DNA of 28,085 nucleotides. It comes from a virus. The translations under genes were made by a program, and so were the position numbers. Below, piece by piece: positions 20,139-28,085 of this stretch. The notes below the pieces were generated by a model. It did no database searches. It was not told where the DNA came from and saw nothing but the letters and a program-made list of their open reading frames with translations. Where the stretch lies: positions 1-28,085 of IMG/VR virus record IMGVR_UViG_3300005581_000096; one strand, 5' to 3'. Positions within the stretch are counted from its first letter, which is position 1; each line of letters opens with the position of its first letter.

Positions 20139-22285
20139 TAGAACGTCGTTGCTTGAATCTTAGTCATTCGCCAAAGGTTATATTTCCAGTATTCAACATC
20201 GGCGGAAAGCGTCACAAATCTTCCGGCATAACCGGATGCTGACGGCTCAGTGTCGCCCCACGCAATAGTTTCATTGATCCAAGGCCATTTAGGGTTTTCC
20301 GTTCCGGTGGTAAACGCGTGGCTTACCGCATTGGTTAATACTCCTGTTTCTCTAATGGCTGGAATAAAAAAGAAATCTTGAATTAGGTCAATAACACCGG
20401 GGTTTTCTAGTGTTATGAAACTTTGCGCCGCCTGCATTTCTGTTTGTGAACCATAAGTTTTGGTTCGTGTCATTTTTACTTCACGCGTTTTTCCGGTTCG
20501 TTTGTTCCAAACAATGTTTACACTCGGAGTTCCGTCGCGAGATACGGCGCTGTTTAGAGCAGCACCGTAAATTAGCGGTGGTGCGCTCATACTGCCGGTT
20601 GGGTAATCTACTACCGAAATGGAACTCGCATCACCACCAAAAGAAGTGGTGATCTTGGTGCCGTGAACGGATGAAATTGGTTGATAGGAAATTTCAGTTC
20701 CGGCTGTTTGGGCAATTGGAAAGGAAGGGGTTGCAATAATTTGCATTTTAATGCTAACAGGCGCACCTGTTTCTCCGTCCACTTCAGCGCGAGTAAATTC
20801 CGCTCCGGGTAGCGCACGAGTCTTGGTAATTTTGTATCGCAACGGTCCTGTGTTTTGTCCGCTGTATGGTTCGCTCGTAATAATTTTCAACCCGCCATCA
20901 ATAGTTTCTCCTTCGGTGATATTGGAAGCAACATCAAGTTGGCGTTTGATCGTAAACACCGACCCATCGCGGTCAATCTCAGGTTCAGAAATAATTTCGG
21001 GGCCGGGATAAGCAAACGTCTGCACTTTCTTCTCAAGCAGCACGTTGTTGAGCGGTCTGTATGTAGTCTCTGTAACTACATTTGAAGATGCCGTCAGCGT
21101 TGCTTCAACACTACTACCAGCAATGATTTGCAACGTAGTTTGAACTGCTCCGCGTTGAATATCGTAATCATCTGCCGTTCTTAATGGCGCAGGCACCGTC
21201 CATGTTTCGGTGGTTTTTTTCCGGTGAAATTGAGTTACGGCTTCGTAACGAATGTCGGTTACGGTAGTGCCAACAACGGTTAAGCCTCCGGGGCTAGTGG
21301 TGTCAGCAACAAGTTGCACTTGTTGGTCCACGGCTCCGCGTTCGTTGTCGTAGAAATCATTGATCTGAATTGGGTAGGCTGGATTTCCTGCGCTGCCCGT
21401 TCCGTCGCTGTTGGTCTCTTCGATTTGCGTGCAAATTACAGAGGATTCGTCTAGCGCCTCAAAGGTTGTTTTAACCGTGGCCGTAAGGGTAGCGACCTGC
21501 GTGCTGGGATTCGCCAACACTGTTTTGCGTTGAATCTTAATTGCCCCAAACCTCTCATCGTATCGGGAGTTTGAAACCAACGGGCCGGGCAACTCCATCC
21601 AAACGCGAGTGATGTCAAAGAACAAATTTCCTAAATCCCCTTCACTTGGTTTGGACTCCTGCTTTATTAGATAAGCGGACTGCGACTGAATTGCCGCAGT
21701 TACAGTCCCGTTCCCGTGGCTTACGGTGACTGTCGGAGCGACCGTGTATCCGGATCCGCCGTTGGTCAGTAGAACGCCGACAATGGATCCGTCGCGAATT
21801 TGAACCTTTCCCGCAGCGCCAGTGCCGTTTCCGCCGCTGAAAGCGAGCGTCGGTGCAGTGGAGTAGCCGCTCCCGGCGGAGGTTACGGTCAGGCCGGTGA
21901 CGACTTTTAACGTCGTCCCCTCGGTCAGCGGGGTGTCGGTCGCGGAAACGTAATTTCGGATGAAGATCGGAGCAGTCGATGCTTCGGAGGTGTACTTCTT
22001 GGAAATGTTGTATGCTTCCTGTCCGGTGCGCGTTGTTGTCGCCCAGATACGTCGCACCCACTGCTGAGTCCCTGTCCCCTCAATCTCCTTCTCCACTAAG
22101 AGCCGGAGATTGGTAAATCCTTTCCGTGGGGTGCCAATGTAGATCGGGGTGTAGCTGGAGTCCACGAGGACATCCTCCACCATCATCAGATCCTCCACGT
22201 TTTCTGTAGGGAATTGCGTGTGCGGTCGAGTCAGCCGGTCTTGCGGCTTGCCTGCTCCAAGATCCCGAGAGCCGCCGTAGTTCAT
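20138..22285 (-). CDS. large beta-rich tail or stopper protein
   Basis: The 715-residue product is predicted to be mostly beta. Residues about 130-205 contain two copies of a Gly-rich module: [20 protein letters not shown], then [20 protein letters not shown]; this 'GGSGYt.aPtv..sggnG' unit occurs in phage virion and adhesin proteins. Later parts repeat phrases such as [20 protein letters not shown] and [20 protein letters not shown], consistent with tandem beta domains. The position after the adaptor gene (22282-23301) and before the fibre gene suits a tail tube, nozzle or hub role in a short-tailed virion. Homologues have not been searched, so the exact function is unassigned. Confidence 0.6.
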   Translation of the reverse strand: MNYGGSRDLGAGKPQDRLTRPHTQFPTENVEDLMMVEDVLVDSSYTPIYIGTPRKGFTNLRLLVEKEIEGTGTQQWVRRIWATTTRTGQEAYNISKKYTSEASTAPIFIRNYVSATDTPLTEGTTLKVVTGLTVTSAGSGYSTAPTLAFSGGNGTGAAGKVQIRDGSIVGVLLTNGGSGYTVAPTVTVSHGNGTVTAAIQSQSAYLIKQESKPSEGDLGNLFFDITRVWMELPGPLVSNSRYDERFGAIKIQRKTVLANPSTQVATLTATVKTTFEALDESSVICTQIEETNSDGTGSAGNPAYPIQINDFYDNERGAVDQQVQLVADTTSPGGLTVVGTTVTDIRYEAVTQFHRKKTTETWTVPAPLRTADDYDIQRGAVQTTLQIIAGSSVEATLTASSNVVTETTYRPLNNVLLEKKVQTFAYPGPEIISEPEIDRDGSVFTIKRQLDVASNITEGETIDGGLKIITSEPYSGQNTGPLRYKITKTRALPGAEFTRAEVDGETGAPVSIKMQIIATPSFPIAQTAGTEISYQPISSVHGTKITTSFGGDASSISVVDYPTGSMSAPPLIYGAALNSAVSRDGTPSVNIVWNKRTGKTREVKMTRTKTYGSQTEMQAAQSFITLENPGVIDLIQDFFFIPAIRETGVLTNAVSHAFTTGTENPKWPWINETIAWGDTEPSASGYAGRFVTLSADVEYWKYNLWRMTKIQATTF

Positions 22286-23301
22286 CGAAACAGCCTCCTG
22301 CCTCGGTTTGTGCCACGGAAACTGTTGTTCGGGTTCTGGGCGTTGCCGCTTTTGGTGTCAGGCCGCAGATCGCCTAGCGAAGCAACCGCTTCCTCGGCGT
22401 GCTTCACAATCAATTCTTTACCGCTCAGATTGTTGAACCGACCATCCGCCGCGATGATCCTGCGGGCAACTCGCTTGAGATACATGAGCGGAAACGGAAG
22501 GTAAATGGACGTGTTCGGATCGGTCGTGTGATCCCCGTTGTCGATGTCGGCGGTTGTCCATGTAGGCGGTCCGATAGACGCCTCCCATGTGATTGGCACG
22601 GCCAAAGACGGCATCGGGTTTACGCGCAGATACATGGTGTAGGCTTCGTTCTGCCGGTTGCTTGTGTCCACAAAGTAGCTCGACGGGGTGGCGATCTGCT
22701 TGTTGAAGGTGTTGCTCTGGAGAAATCCGGCGGGCCGGGTGTGTGGGGTCACAACATCCACTAATCCGCACTCCTGAAGGAATGTTTGTCGGTCGGCACA
22801 ATGAGACAGATCCCCGTATCCGGGAAGTCGCACGGGCGCAAACACGGAGCCGATTACGTCGCTGCCGGTAACAACCGCATCCGTGAATGGGATGCAATCC
22901 GCATAGACGACTGCGCTCACTGTGCCGGTTCCTCCCATATAGGGGCGGACAAGCACGTTCTGGTAAGCAATTTCGTTGTCAGCCGAGTCGCCGCTAATTC
23001 GGATGGTGCATCCTTCCATCCATCCCGACCATGTGGTGATGGTTGCCGCTGTTGAGAATTGTGTGACCGCTACGGAAACAGTGGTCGGGGCGTGGAGATA
23101 GTATCCGAAGTTCTTCCTGAACAGGTTGGACGGTGCCTCTCCCCAGATTTCGATGTTCGCTTCGTTGAGCGCGTTGATAACCGCTTGAAGATCCCCGGTG
23201 CTTGGACCGCGAGTGCTCACGTTGTCCGCAGAGTCAGCCGGGGTCAGGGTGGTAATCCCGAAGTCCCGCAGCAGTTCAATAGCTAAAGTTTGGACGGTCA
23301 T
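22282..23301 (-). CDS. putative head-tail adaptor/connector protein
   Basis: The 339-residue product starts with a helical region (TLAIELLRDFGITTL, LQAVINALNEANIEIWGEAP) as in the head-tail connector proteins of short-tailed phages (P22 gp4 or T7 gp11 type). The beta-rich middle follows (TTWSGWMEGCTIRISGDSAD), then MYLRVNPMP and SIYLPFPLMYLKRVARRIIA, and a basic, disordered end ([14 protein letters not shown]). Its stop overlaps the next start as ATGA, so it is coupled to the 715-residue gene. It lies in the expected place between capsid and tail genes. The assignment is by gene order and shape. Confidence 0.5.
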   Translation of the reverse strand: MTVQTLAIELLRDFGITTLTPADSADNVSTRGPSTGDLQAVINALNEANIEIWGEAPSNLFRKNFGYYLHAPTTVSVAVTQFSTAATITTWSGWMEGCTIRISGDSADNEIAYQNVLVRPYMGGTGTVSAVVYADCIPFTDAVVTGSDVIGSVFAPVRLPGYGDLSHCADRQTFLQECGLVDVVTPHTRPAGFLQSNTFNKQIATPSSYFVDTSNRQNEAYTMYLRVNPMPSLAVPITWEASIGPPTWTTADIDNGDHTTDPNTSIYLPFPLMYLKRVARRIIAADGRFNNLSGKELIVKHAEEAVASLGDLRPDTKSGNAQNPNNSFRGTNRGRRLFR

Positions 23302-23319
23302 GGTCGGTGTTTACAGTGA

Positions 23320-23356
23320 GAACGGCGACAGCGCCTGCAAAGCTCCGTCGCCGTTC
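23320..23356 (-). promoter_or_regulatory. 10-bp stem-loop between the SAP-domain gene and the adaptor gene
   Basis: GAACGGCGAC and its perfect complement GTCGCCGTTC enclose a 17-base loop. It lies 19 bases before ATG 23301 of the adaptor gene and 22 bases past the stop of the 23378-23884 gene, in the mRNA. No T run follows. It may be an mRNA processing or attenuation site. Confidence 0.35.
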
Positions 23357-23377
23357 AGTCTCAAAAAATTGTGGCCC

Positions 23378-23884
23378 TTATGCCGGGGCCAGTTCCGGCG
23401 TTTCGAGCATCCGAAGCAGGTCATCCTTGGTGGCGGACGTGGGGATGGTGATGCCGCGCTCCTTGCACATCGCCCGAAGCTCACGCACGCCTTTAGGGGC
23501 AAGGGAACCCGGATTCGTTGGCAGCGTGCTGAACGGGTCTTCCGCTCGGACTACCGGAGCCAGCGGCGTCTCAGCCACCGCAAGGCGCTTGATCTCGGCG
23601 TGGGCTGCGGCAAGTTCGCCTTCCAGCCGGGCGGTATGCTCGCCAGCAGCAGACTCTGTGACTACTACCGCAGGGAGCCATTGCGGGAGTTCGCGCCCGG
23701 TCAGCTTGGAGATGTCGGGCAGGATCGTGTTGTGCCATTCGTCCAGATCAAACGGCGGCGTTTCGTGCCGCTGCGTCTTCTCGTTGTACACGGCCCGGCA
23801 GTAAATCTTTCCGCTCCGGCCCTGAAGCGAGGGCATGGACGGACGGGGCGAGTGATACAGACAGAGGGTGATCTGGATTTTCAT
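23378..23884 (-). CDS. hypothetical protein with C-terminal SAP/HeH-like domain
   Basis: The 168-residue product starts with a beta segment (MKIQITLCLYHSPRPSMPSL), has a helical stretch (ARLEGELAAAHAEIKRLAVA) and ends with GVRELRAMCKERGITIPTSA plus TKDDLLRMLE, a helix-extension-helix fold of the SAP/HeH/LEM type that usually binds DNA or protein. In phage structural operons such domains are common just after the capsid gene. They are often annotated as head-tail or DNA-linked adaptors without known function. A strong terminator lies between this gene and the capsid gene. Confidence 0.6.
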   Translation of the reverse strand: MKIQITLCLYHSPRPSMPSLQGRSGKIYCRAVYNEKTQRHETPPFDLDEWHNTILPDISKLTGRELPQWLPAVVVTESAAGEHTARLEGELAAAHAEIKRLAVAETPLAPVVRAEDPFSTLPTNPGSLAPKGVRELRAMCKERGITIPTSATKDDLLRMLETPELAPA

Positions 23885-23885
23885 A

Positions 23886-23924
23886 GATAAAAGCTGGGCC
23901 GCGGGAGGAGTTGCCTCCCGCGGC
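23886..23924 (-). terminator. strong terminator after the capsid gene
   Basis: GCCGCGGGAGG (23898-23908 as read on plus) pairs with its full complement at 23914-23924: an 11-bp perfect stem with a 5-base loop. Leftward it is followed by CCAGCTTTTATC. Partial termination here would make capsid mRNA more abundant than the tail genes downstream. ATG 23884 of the next gene lies immediately after. Confidence 0.7.
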
Positions 23925-23940
23925 TCAGAGTTGGTTTTGA

Positions 23941-25620
23941 TTACGTTACGACAGGCGCACCGTCAATCGGGATCGCGCTGTTGACAACGACGAAGCCGGG
24001 GCAAACGCCGTCCGAACGCTCGATGAGGGCTGCACCCCAGACCGCTTCCGCGCCGATGGCGTGGTCGAGATCATGGTTGCGGTGCTCCTCGGTGCGCCGT
24101 CCCATCTGCGGGGAGATGCGGGAACCGTTGATGGAGCCGACGCCGCAGATGATCGCTTCCCGCCCAAAGGCGATGGAGCGGCCAACCGGCACGCCGAGAA
24201 CATTGCACTCCACAACGAGATCGCCAGCAAGAAACTGGCCGTCCGTGGTTTCCCCGGTGAGGCCGGTCGAGATGCCGTTGGTGAGCAGGATGTTGCGTCC
24301 GGAGTTTGCAGCATACTGGAAGATGCCGTATTTTCCGTTGTTCGCACCAGACTGACCGATGATCATCACGTAGCGGGCACTGGATCCCGCGGCAATGGTG
24401 TTGCCGTTGTGATAGGTCCAAGGCGCGTTGGAGAAGTAGCGCGTGAACTCGGGATACGGACTGAGGGCCGCGGCGTTGATGCCGTAGCCTCCGCCGATTG
24501 CCACCCCGGTTGCCGTTGTGGCGGTGCCGGTAGCGTCATAGTAACGAGCCGTAGCAGTGGTGTTCGTGAAGGCGACGCCGGAGCGGTTCGCCCATGTGCT
24601 GCCACTGCCCCACGTCAGGGTTGGAAGGTTCGCCGCCAAGTAGGTGCGAGGCGAGAGAAGCGATCCGATGGGACCGGCGTTGCCGTGATCTTTCTGGAAC
24701 CAGCGGTAAAGACCGATGCCGCTCCACTCGGAGTAGTTCCCCTTGAAGATTGGGTTTTCGGTGCCGCGAACGCCAGCGTAAGACTGAGCCTGAAGATACG
24801 CGCTCTCGTAGTCCAAATGGCTCAAGCCATGATGGGTGCCAAAGAACATGTATTTTTCAGTGCGCGAGCCGCCGCTATCTTTCGGGCCGAGCGCCATTGG
24901 AAGCGCCCCGATGCCGGAGAGCTTGTTGCGGACGGTGGTGATGGTCGGAGTATCGACGTAGTGCGCCGTCTTAATGGTGGCGACAGTGCTGGGGCCAGCC
25001 GCCGTAAACGCATTGTTGCGGGCGGTAGCGTCAGCCTTTTCGATCATCAGACGAATCATGTCGTCGTTGCGTTTCTGGGCGTGCAACTGGCGCAGGCCGT
25101 CCACGATCATGGAGTCGAGGCGACCGCCGATCATGGTTTCGTCGCGGGCGATGGACTGGAAGCCCACACCGAACCACTGGCGTCCGATCTTCACTTGGAA
25201 CACGGATGCTTGGATCTTCTGCTCGTTGCCGATACGATCAGCCGAGCCTTGGGAGCCGGGACCGCCGAATCCACCATACGTGGTGATGTTGATGGTGTTG
25301 CCAGCGATTTTTTCAGTGTCGGTGATCTTGACGATGGCCTTTCCGCCGTCGCCCTCACCCATAAACCCGTCTGCAAACGGGTTTTCTCCATACATAGCTT
25401 CGGCACCAAGGACAACCTTGCGGCTCCACAGTTCCTCTTCGATCTTTGCATCCTGATCGGTTAGGTTGGCCTTGGTAGTGGCGTTAATTGCGGGGTAAGA
25501 CGCTCCGAGAACGGGCGTCACGAATGATGCGAAAGCAACTGCAAAAGCGACCGGCCAAGAAATGACCGAGAGCGCCGAAGCAACCGCTAACGCGAGACTG
25601 AGATGAAGTTTGTTTTTCAT
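23941..25620 (-). CDS. major capsid protein (DUF4043-like) with hydrophobic leader
   Basis: The start is ATG 25620; the frame to 25674 runs through the AACC-repeat leader. The 559-residue product contains LWSRKVVLGAEAMYGENPFA, then DGFMGEGDGGKAIVKITDTE, and RIGNEQKIQASVFQVKIGRQ with QSIARDETMIGGRLDSMIVD. The order 'W......ea......k.mGeg...iiqv...l.k..G..i...' is the N4-gp56/DUF4043 capsid family (HK97 fold). Residues 1-42 are a hydrophobic leader (MKNKLHLSLALAVASALSVI, then SWPVAFAVAFASFVTPVLGA) that looks like a signal peptide, unusual for a capsid protein. It follows the scaffold gene. Confidence 0.82.
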   Translation of the reverse strand: MKNKLHLSLALAVASALSVISWPVAFAVAFASFVTPVLGASYPAINATTKANLTDQDAKIEEELWSRKVVLGAEAMYGENPFADGFMGEGDGGKAIVKITDTEKIAGNTINITTYGGFGGPGSQGSADRIGNEQKIQASVFQVKIGRQWFGVGFQSIARDETMIGGRLDSMIVDGLRQLHAQKRNDDMIRLMIEKADATARNNAFTAAGPSTVATIKTAHYVDTPTITTVRNKLSGIGALPMALGPKDSGGSRTEKYMFFGTHHGLSHLDYESAYLQAQSYAGVRGTENPIFKGNYSEWSGIGLYRWFQKDHGNAGPIGSLLSPRTYLAANLPTLTWGSGSTWANRSGVAFTNTTATARYYDATGTATTATGVAIGGGYGINAAALSPYPEFTRYFSNAPWTYHNGNTIAAGSSARYVMIIGQSGANNGKYGIFQYAANSGRNILLTNGISTGLTGETTDGQFLAGDLVVECNVLGVPVGRSIAFGREAIICGVGSINGSRISPQMGRRTEEHRNHDLDHAIGAEAVWGAALIERSDGVCPGFVVVNSAIPIDGAPVVT

Positions 25621-25636
25621 AAGTAAGTTTCTAGTT

Positions 25637-25660
25637 GGTTGGTTGGTTGGTTGGTTGGTT
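25637..25660 (-). repeat. (AACC)6 repeat in the capsid gene's leader
   Basis: Six perfect GGTT units on the plus strand make (AACC)6 in the mRNA, ending 16 bases before ATG 25620. The leader has no Shine-Dalgarno sequence. This is the longest copy of an element also seen before the SSB-like, SNF2 and other genes. Confidence 0.8.
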
Positions 25661-25697
25661 TGCCTAAATCCCAAGTCTCCTGCTGCTGTCGCTTTGC

Positions 25698-26789
25698 CTA
25701 GTGACGCAGGACGTATCCGGTGCTCCGATGTGTCGGTAAAATTGACTCAATGGTTGCCAGATTGAAGCTGTCAGGTGAACTAAGGTCGAGGGCTTTTTTT
25801 GCCGAAGCATTGGCAAACGGTGCGCTTGCTGCTCCCCCGGCGGGCGTTACCTTCCTCTGCCCCTGCTGCGGTGCTGCCGCTTCCCGATACGCGGGAGCGG
25901 AGTCCATGAGTGCGGATAGTTCCAAGGCAACAGTCGTACCCCTTTCCGAGGCTCGCCTATGGGCGACTCGGGCTGCTGCCGTTTGGGCAACAAACAAGGG
26001 TGCGTCTTTGGTGGAGAGCACGGCACGATTTGGATGGTTTGGCGTTTCTCGGATCTCGCTTATCAAGCCTTGGATTTCCTGACCCAGTTCCGTTTCCGGA
26101 TTTTTGGAATCAGGGAACATTCCCTTGGCTTGGTCGATTGCTTGCAACCTTTCGGCCCTGAAATTCGCCTCGCCGTCAGCTTGGGCTTGCGCCATTGCGT
26201 CGGTGATTTGCCTTTTCAAGGCAGCTAGTTCGCTGATCCTCTTTTGCTTGGAGAGAAGTTCGTCCACTCCAAGTGATCTCGCCAGTTCATCTTCACTCGC
26301 AGTCGCTTCAGCCAGTTCGGCCTCAATCTCCGCAAGTTCCGTGTCCGGATCCGGCGGTGGTGGGTTGGCCCTGATGGCTTCAGCTTGTCGCTGTTCGACA
26401 AGCTCAATGCGCTCCTTCAGCGTCGGAACATCTTCGCCAGCGTCTCTGAGAATCTTGCCAAGGGCGATAGCCTCTTGTTCGATGTCGGAGAACTGCGCGG
26501 TGGTTACGCGATTCGGGAGAACCCGTGATCTTTCCGTTTCGTACGGAGGCTTTTCGCCTTCCGTTTGATCCGGTTCATCGGTGGGTTCTGGTTCTGCGTG
26601 TGGCGGGGTTTTCCCCTGTGTCGGCCCGTCCATGCCAAGCCGGGCGATCATCTCGTCCAGCTTCTCAAGCGGGGTGTCGGTTAGTGGTGGCAATCCGCCA
26701 CTCTGTTCCACCGGGGATGGTGCCGGTGGATTTGCTGGAGGCGGAGTTTGAGCGGCAGTTTCGGCCTGCTCTGAAGATGAAGTAGTCAT
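25698..26789 (-). CDS. putative scaffolding protein
   Basis: The 363-residue product is acidic, Pro-rich at the start (QTPPPANPPAPSPVEQSGGL) and helical in the centre: LKERIELVEQRQAEAIRANP, then DTELAEIEAELAEATASEDE and LLSKQKRISELAALKRQITD. A Gln/Ala/Ser-rich part and the end SILPTHRSTGYVLRH complete it. Composition, coiled coil and the place directly before the capsid gene fit phage scaffolding proteins, which hold capsid subunits in place during assembly. Sequence similarity in such proteins is too low for a firm call. Confidence 0.6.
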   Translation of the reverse strand: MTTSSSEQAETAAQTPPPANPPAPSPVEQSGGLPPLTDTPLEKLDEMIARLGMDGPTQGKTPPHAEPEPTDEPDQTEGEKPPYETERSRVLPNRVTTAQFSDIEQEAIALGKILRDAGEDVPTLKERIELVEQRQAEAIRANPPPPDPDTELAEIEAELAEATASEDELARSLGVDELLSKQKRISELAALKRQITDAMAQAQADGEANFRAERLQAIDQAKGMFPDSKNPETELGQEIQGLISEIRETPNHPNRAVLSTKDAPLFVAQTAAARVAHRRASERGTTVALELSALMDSAPAYREAAAPQQGQRKVTPAGGAASAPFANASAKKALDLSSPDSFNLATIESILPTHRSTGYVLRH

Positions 26790-26807
26790 CGGTGATTGGC
26801 GTGGACT

Positions 26808-27008
26808 CTATTTGTGCGGTGGATGTCCAGATTTTTTTTGAGAAATTTTGTAGGGCACTTTGCGCCAGTCGTTTTTAGCATCTGTGCTTTGCCCTCGGCC
26901 TGACAGAAAATGGTTCATCCGCTGGCGCATTTCCCGAGCGTTGAGGTGCCCGTATCCTCCGGAGCCTAACGCCTCTGCTTCTGAGTTGCTTTTGTTTTCT
27001 TGCTCCAT
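26808..27008 (-). CDS. hypothetical small basic protein
   Basis: The 66-residue product begins MEQENKSNSEAEALGSGGYG and has a basic C-terminal half (RQRMNHFLSGRGQSTDAKND, then WRKVPYKISQKKSGHPPHK). It is predicted to be largely disordered. It lies between a conserved phage gene and the scaffold gene. It could be a head accessory, but no family is recognised. The leader before ATG 27008 is AT-rich without a Shine-Dalgarno sequence. Confidence 0.45.
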   Translation of the reverse strand: MEQENKSNSEAEALGSGGYGHLNAREMRQRMNHFLSGRGQSTDAKNDWRKVPYKISQKKSGHPPHK

Positions 27009-27032
27009 TGCTTTAATTACAATCGAGTCGCT

Positions 27033-27584
27033 TCATTCCGCCGTCCAGATCTCCGTCTGTCGTTTCAGAGGTGAAGGAAATTCCAATTTGTTGTCGGTGA
27101 AACTACGTTCCCGGAAAACTACGTGGTTTGTTGGCTGCACTGTAAGATGGTCGCTGTCGAGCCGCACAAAACTGAACTCTTTGGCTTGCTCAGGATAGGC
27201 TGAAAAACCGTCACCCACTGGCGACACGGAGAATAGATACTCCCCTATATGTTGCTTGCGGTTTGCCATGACCTTACACTCCAGCCCTCGCAAGAAGGTG
27301 TATTCCGTTGCCGACCAATCCCATCCGTAGCAATCCCATGTCTGAGCATCGCGTTCCGTCCATTTTCCTTGCGGCTTACTGCTGAACGCAATAGCGTGAG
27401 CGGGAATGTTGCGGTAGATCGCACCCGATTCAAGCATCACGGTGCAACCCCAAACGCGACCCGGATAACAAACCAGCCCATACCAGACAGCGGGGATGTA
27501 GCCGCACGGTTTTTTGTGGGTGTGTCGCGAATCCACCCAGACGTAAAGGTGGCGCGGAATTTCGCCTGTGAGCGTATTCCTCAT
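27033..27584 (-). CDS. conserved phage protein of unknown function
   Basis: The 183-residue product is beta-rich and has a recognisable layout: IPRHLYVWVDSRHTHKKPCG, then YIPAVWYGLVCYPGRVWGCT and VMLESGAIYRNIPAHAIAFS. The ending FVRLDSDHLTVQPTNHVVFR matches 'aldnG.faaqPnNrirw.e'. Similar proteins occur near the portal and capsid genes of podovirus-like genomes. The function is unknown. A long Trp/Tyr-rich patch (TWDCYGWDWSATEYTFLRGL) may pack in the virion. Confidence 0.6.
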   Translation of the reverse strand: MRNTLTGEIPRHLYVWVDSRHTHKKPCGYIPAVWYGLVCYPGRVWGCTVMLESGAIYRNIPAHAIAFSSKPQGKWTERDAQTWDCYGWDWSATEYTFLRGLECKVMANRKQHIGEYLFSVSPVGDGFSAYPEQAKEFSFVRLDSDHLTVQPTNHVVFRERSFTDNKLEFPSPLKRQTEIWTAE

Positions 27585-27593
27585 TTTGATTTG

Positions 27594-28079
27594 TTACACA
27601 TGCAACCTGATGCGGGTTTTGATGCTGTCCAAAGAACGAGACTTCTCAAACACGCCGCCGCCCTCACGCGAACCCGCTGCGTCGGTATTTCCCTCGATTG
27701 TGCGAATGCGACCAGCCTCTGGTCCTCGCACGCAAACGCCAATGTGGGAAAACTTGAAGATCACGATGTCGCCGGGCTGAATATCAGAACCGGGACCGCG
27801 CATCGTTTCGGTGCTGCTGTCCTGCTTCAAACTCCAGTTTTCAAAGTCCCACGCGCCAGCCGTTTTAGGTCGAGCAAAGGTGTATGCGCCGCCCTCCTTG
27901 GTCATGGCCTCTCGGACCAACCAGCAGACAAATGCAGCGCACCACGGCCAAGCCTCGGTTGATGGCAGGTTGGTTGCGGCCTTGTATTCATTCACACGAG
28001 GTCCACAGTTGCTTCCGTTGATCTCCTCAACGCCAACTTCTTTTTTTGCTAGTTCAACGATGGTTTTTGCAAGGCTCAT
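27594..28079 (-). CDS. CHAP-like peptidoglycan hydrolase (endolysin or virion lysin)
   Basis: The 161-residue product has a CHAP/NlpC-like cysteine-peptidase layout: KEVGVEEINGSNCGPRVNEY near the start, AWPWCAAFVCW with the catalytic Cys at residue 47, KFSHIGVC with the His at residue 112, and IEGNTD with polar residues near 129-131. It cuts peptidoglycan peptide bonds. No signal peptide or cell-wall-binding domain is present, so a holin elsewhere, or packaging in the virion, is needed for release. It lies upstream of the head genes rather than in a late lysis cassette. The gene is complete, with ATG at 28079. Confidence 0.78.
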   Translation of the reverse strand: MSLAKTIVELAKKEVGVEEINGSNCGPRVNEYKAATNLPSTEAWPWCAAFVCWLVREAMTKEGGAYTFARPKTAGAWDFENWSLKQDSSTETMRGPGSDIQPGDIVIFKFSHIGVCVRGPEAGRIRTIEGNTDAAGSREGGGVFEKSRSLDSIKTRIRLHV

Positions 28080-28085
28080 TCGGTT

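Noticed and set aside
24061-25464. 467-codon rightward frame
   Set aside because: It is antisense to the capsid gene; the product shows no protein-like pattern.
1-28085. tRNA or rRNA genes
   Set aside because: No cloverleaf with a plausible anticodon arm and T-loop and no rRNA-like stretch was noticed by eye; a tRNAscan run would be needed to exclude a divergent tRNA.

Overview
The window is phage DNA, most likely part of a tailed-phage genome or prophage. It carries a block of virion genes (scaffold, major capsid protein, head-tail and tail proteins, a collagen-like fibre protein, a cell-wall hydrolase), a DNA recombination and replication operon, and many small phage-type genes. Portal and terminase large subunit are not in view; they probably lie beyond the right edge, upstream of the leftward structural genes. 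No rRNA, tRNA, insertion sequence or CRISPR array was seen. No gene gives the host. GC-rich codons, many starts without a Shine-Dalgarno sequence and A/C-rich leaders would fit a Verrucomicrobiota- or Bacteroidota-like translation style, but that is inference.

Layout. (1) 1-1729, rightward: the tail end of a helix-turn-helix protein and several small genes, some with zinc-binding cysteines. (2) 1730-2040: a leftward terminator and two tandem-repeat arrays where two transcription units converge. (3) 2040-4361, leftward: small accessory genes and a terminase-small-subunit-like protein. (4) 4362-4485: a divergent control region with two copies of a 20-bp sequence. (5) 4486-11064, rightward: the antirestriction protein ArdA, a DUF7007-like protein, several conserved small phage proteins, a 21-residue membrane micropeptide, a 295-residue orphan and a SNF2-type helicase, closed by a strong terminator. 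(6) 17994-11069, leftward: an SSB-like protein, a Rad50/SbcC-like ATPase, a winged-helix-like protein, a UvrD/Rep helicase, a RusA-like resolvase split over two frames, and an HNH nuclease. This operon has its own promoter just upstream of the SSB gene. (7) 28079-18191, leftward: hydrolase, unknown conserved gene, scaffold, capsid, tail proteins, fibre, GT2 glycosyltransferase and a small virion-type protein.

How it works together. Rightward block 5 looks like host takeover and early genes (ArdA against type I restriction, SNF2 helicase). Block 6 looks like a self-contained recombination and repair module. Block 7 builds the particle; a short-tailed (podovirus-like) virion is the best guess because no tape-measure or sheath gene is seen, though part of the genome is missing.

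Three themes deserve attention. First, translation starts follow two patterns: 4-base stop/start overlaps (ATGA, GTGA, TTGA) inside operons, and AACC/CAA-rich leaders or ACC-rich first codons elsewhere. Second, the capsid gene begins with a signal-peptide-like hydrophobic leader. Third, a (Gly-Pro-Thr)9 fibre end sits directly next to a glycosyltransferase.
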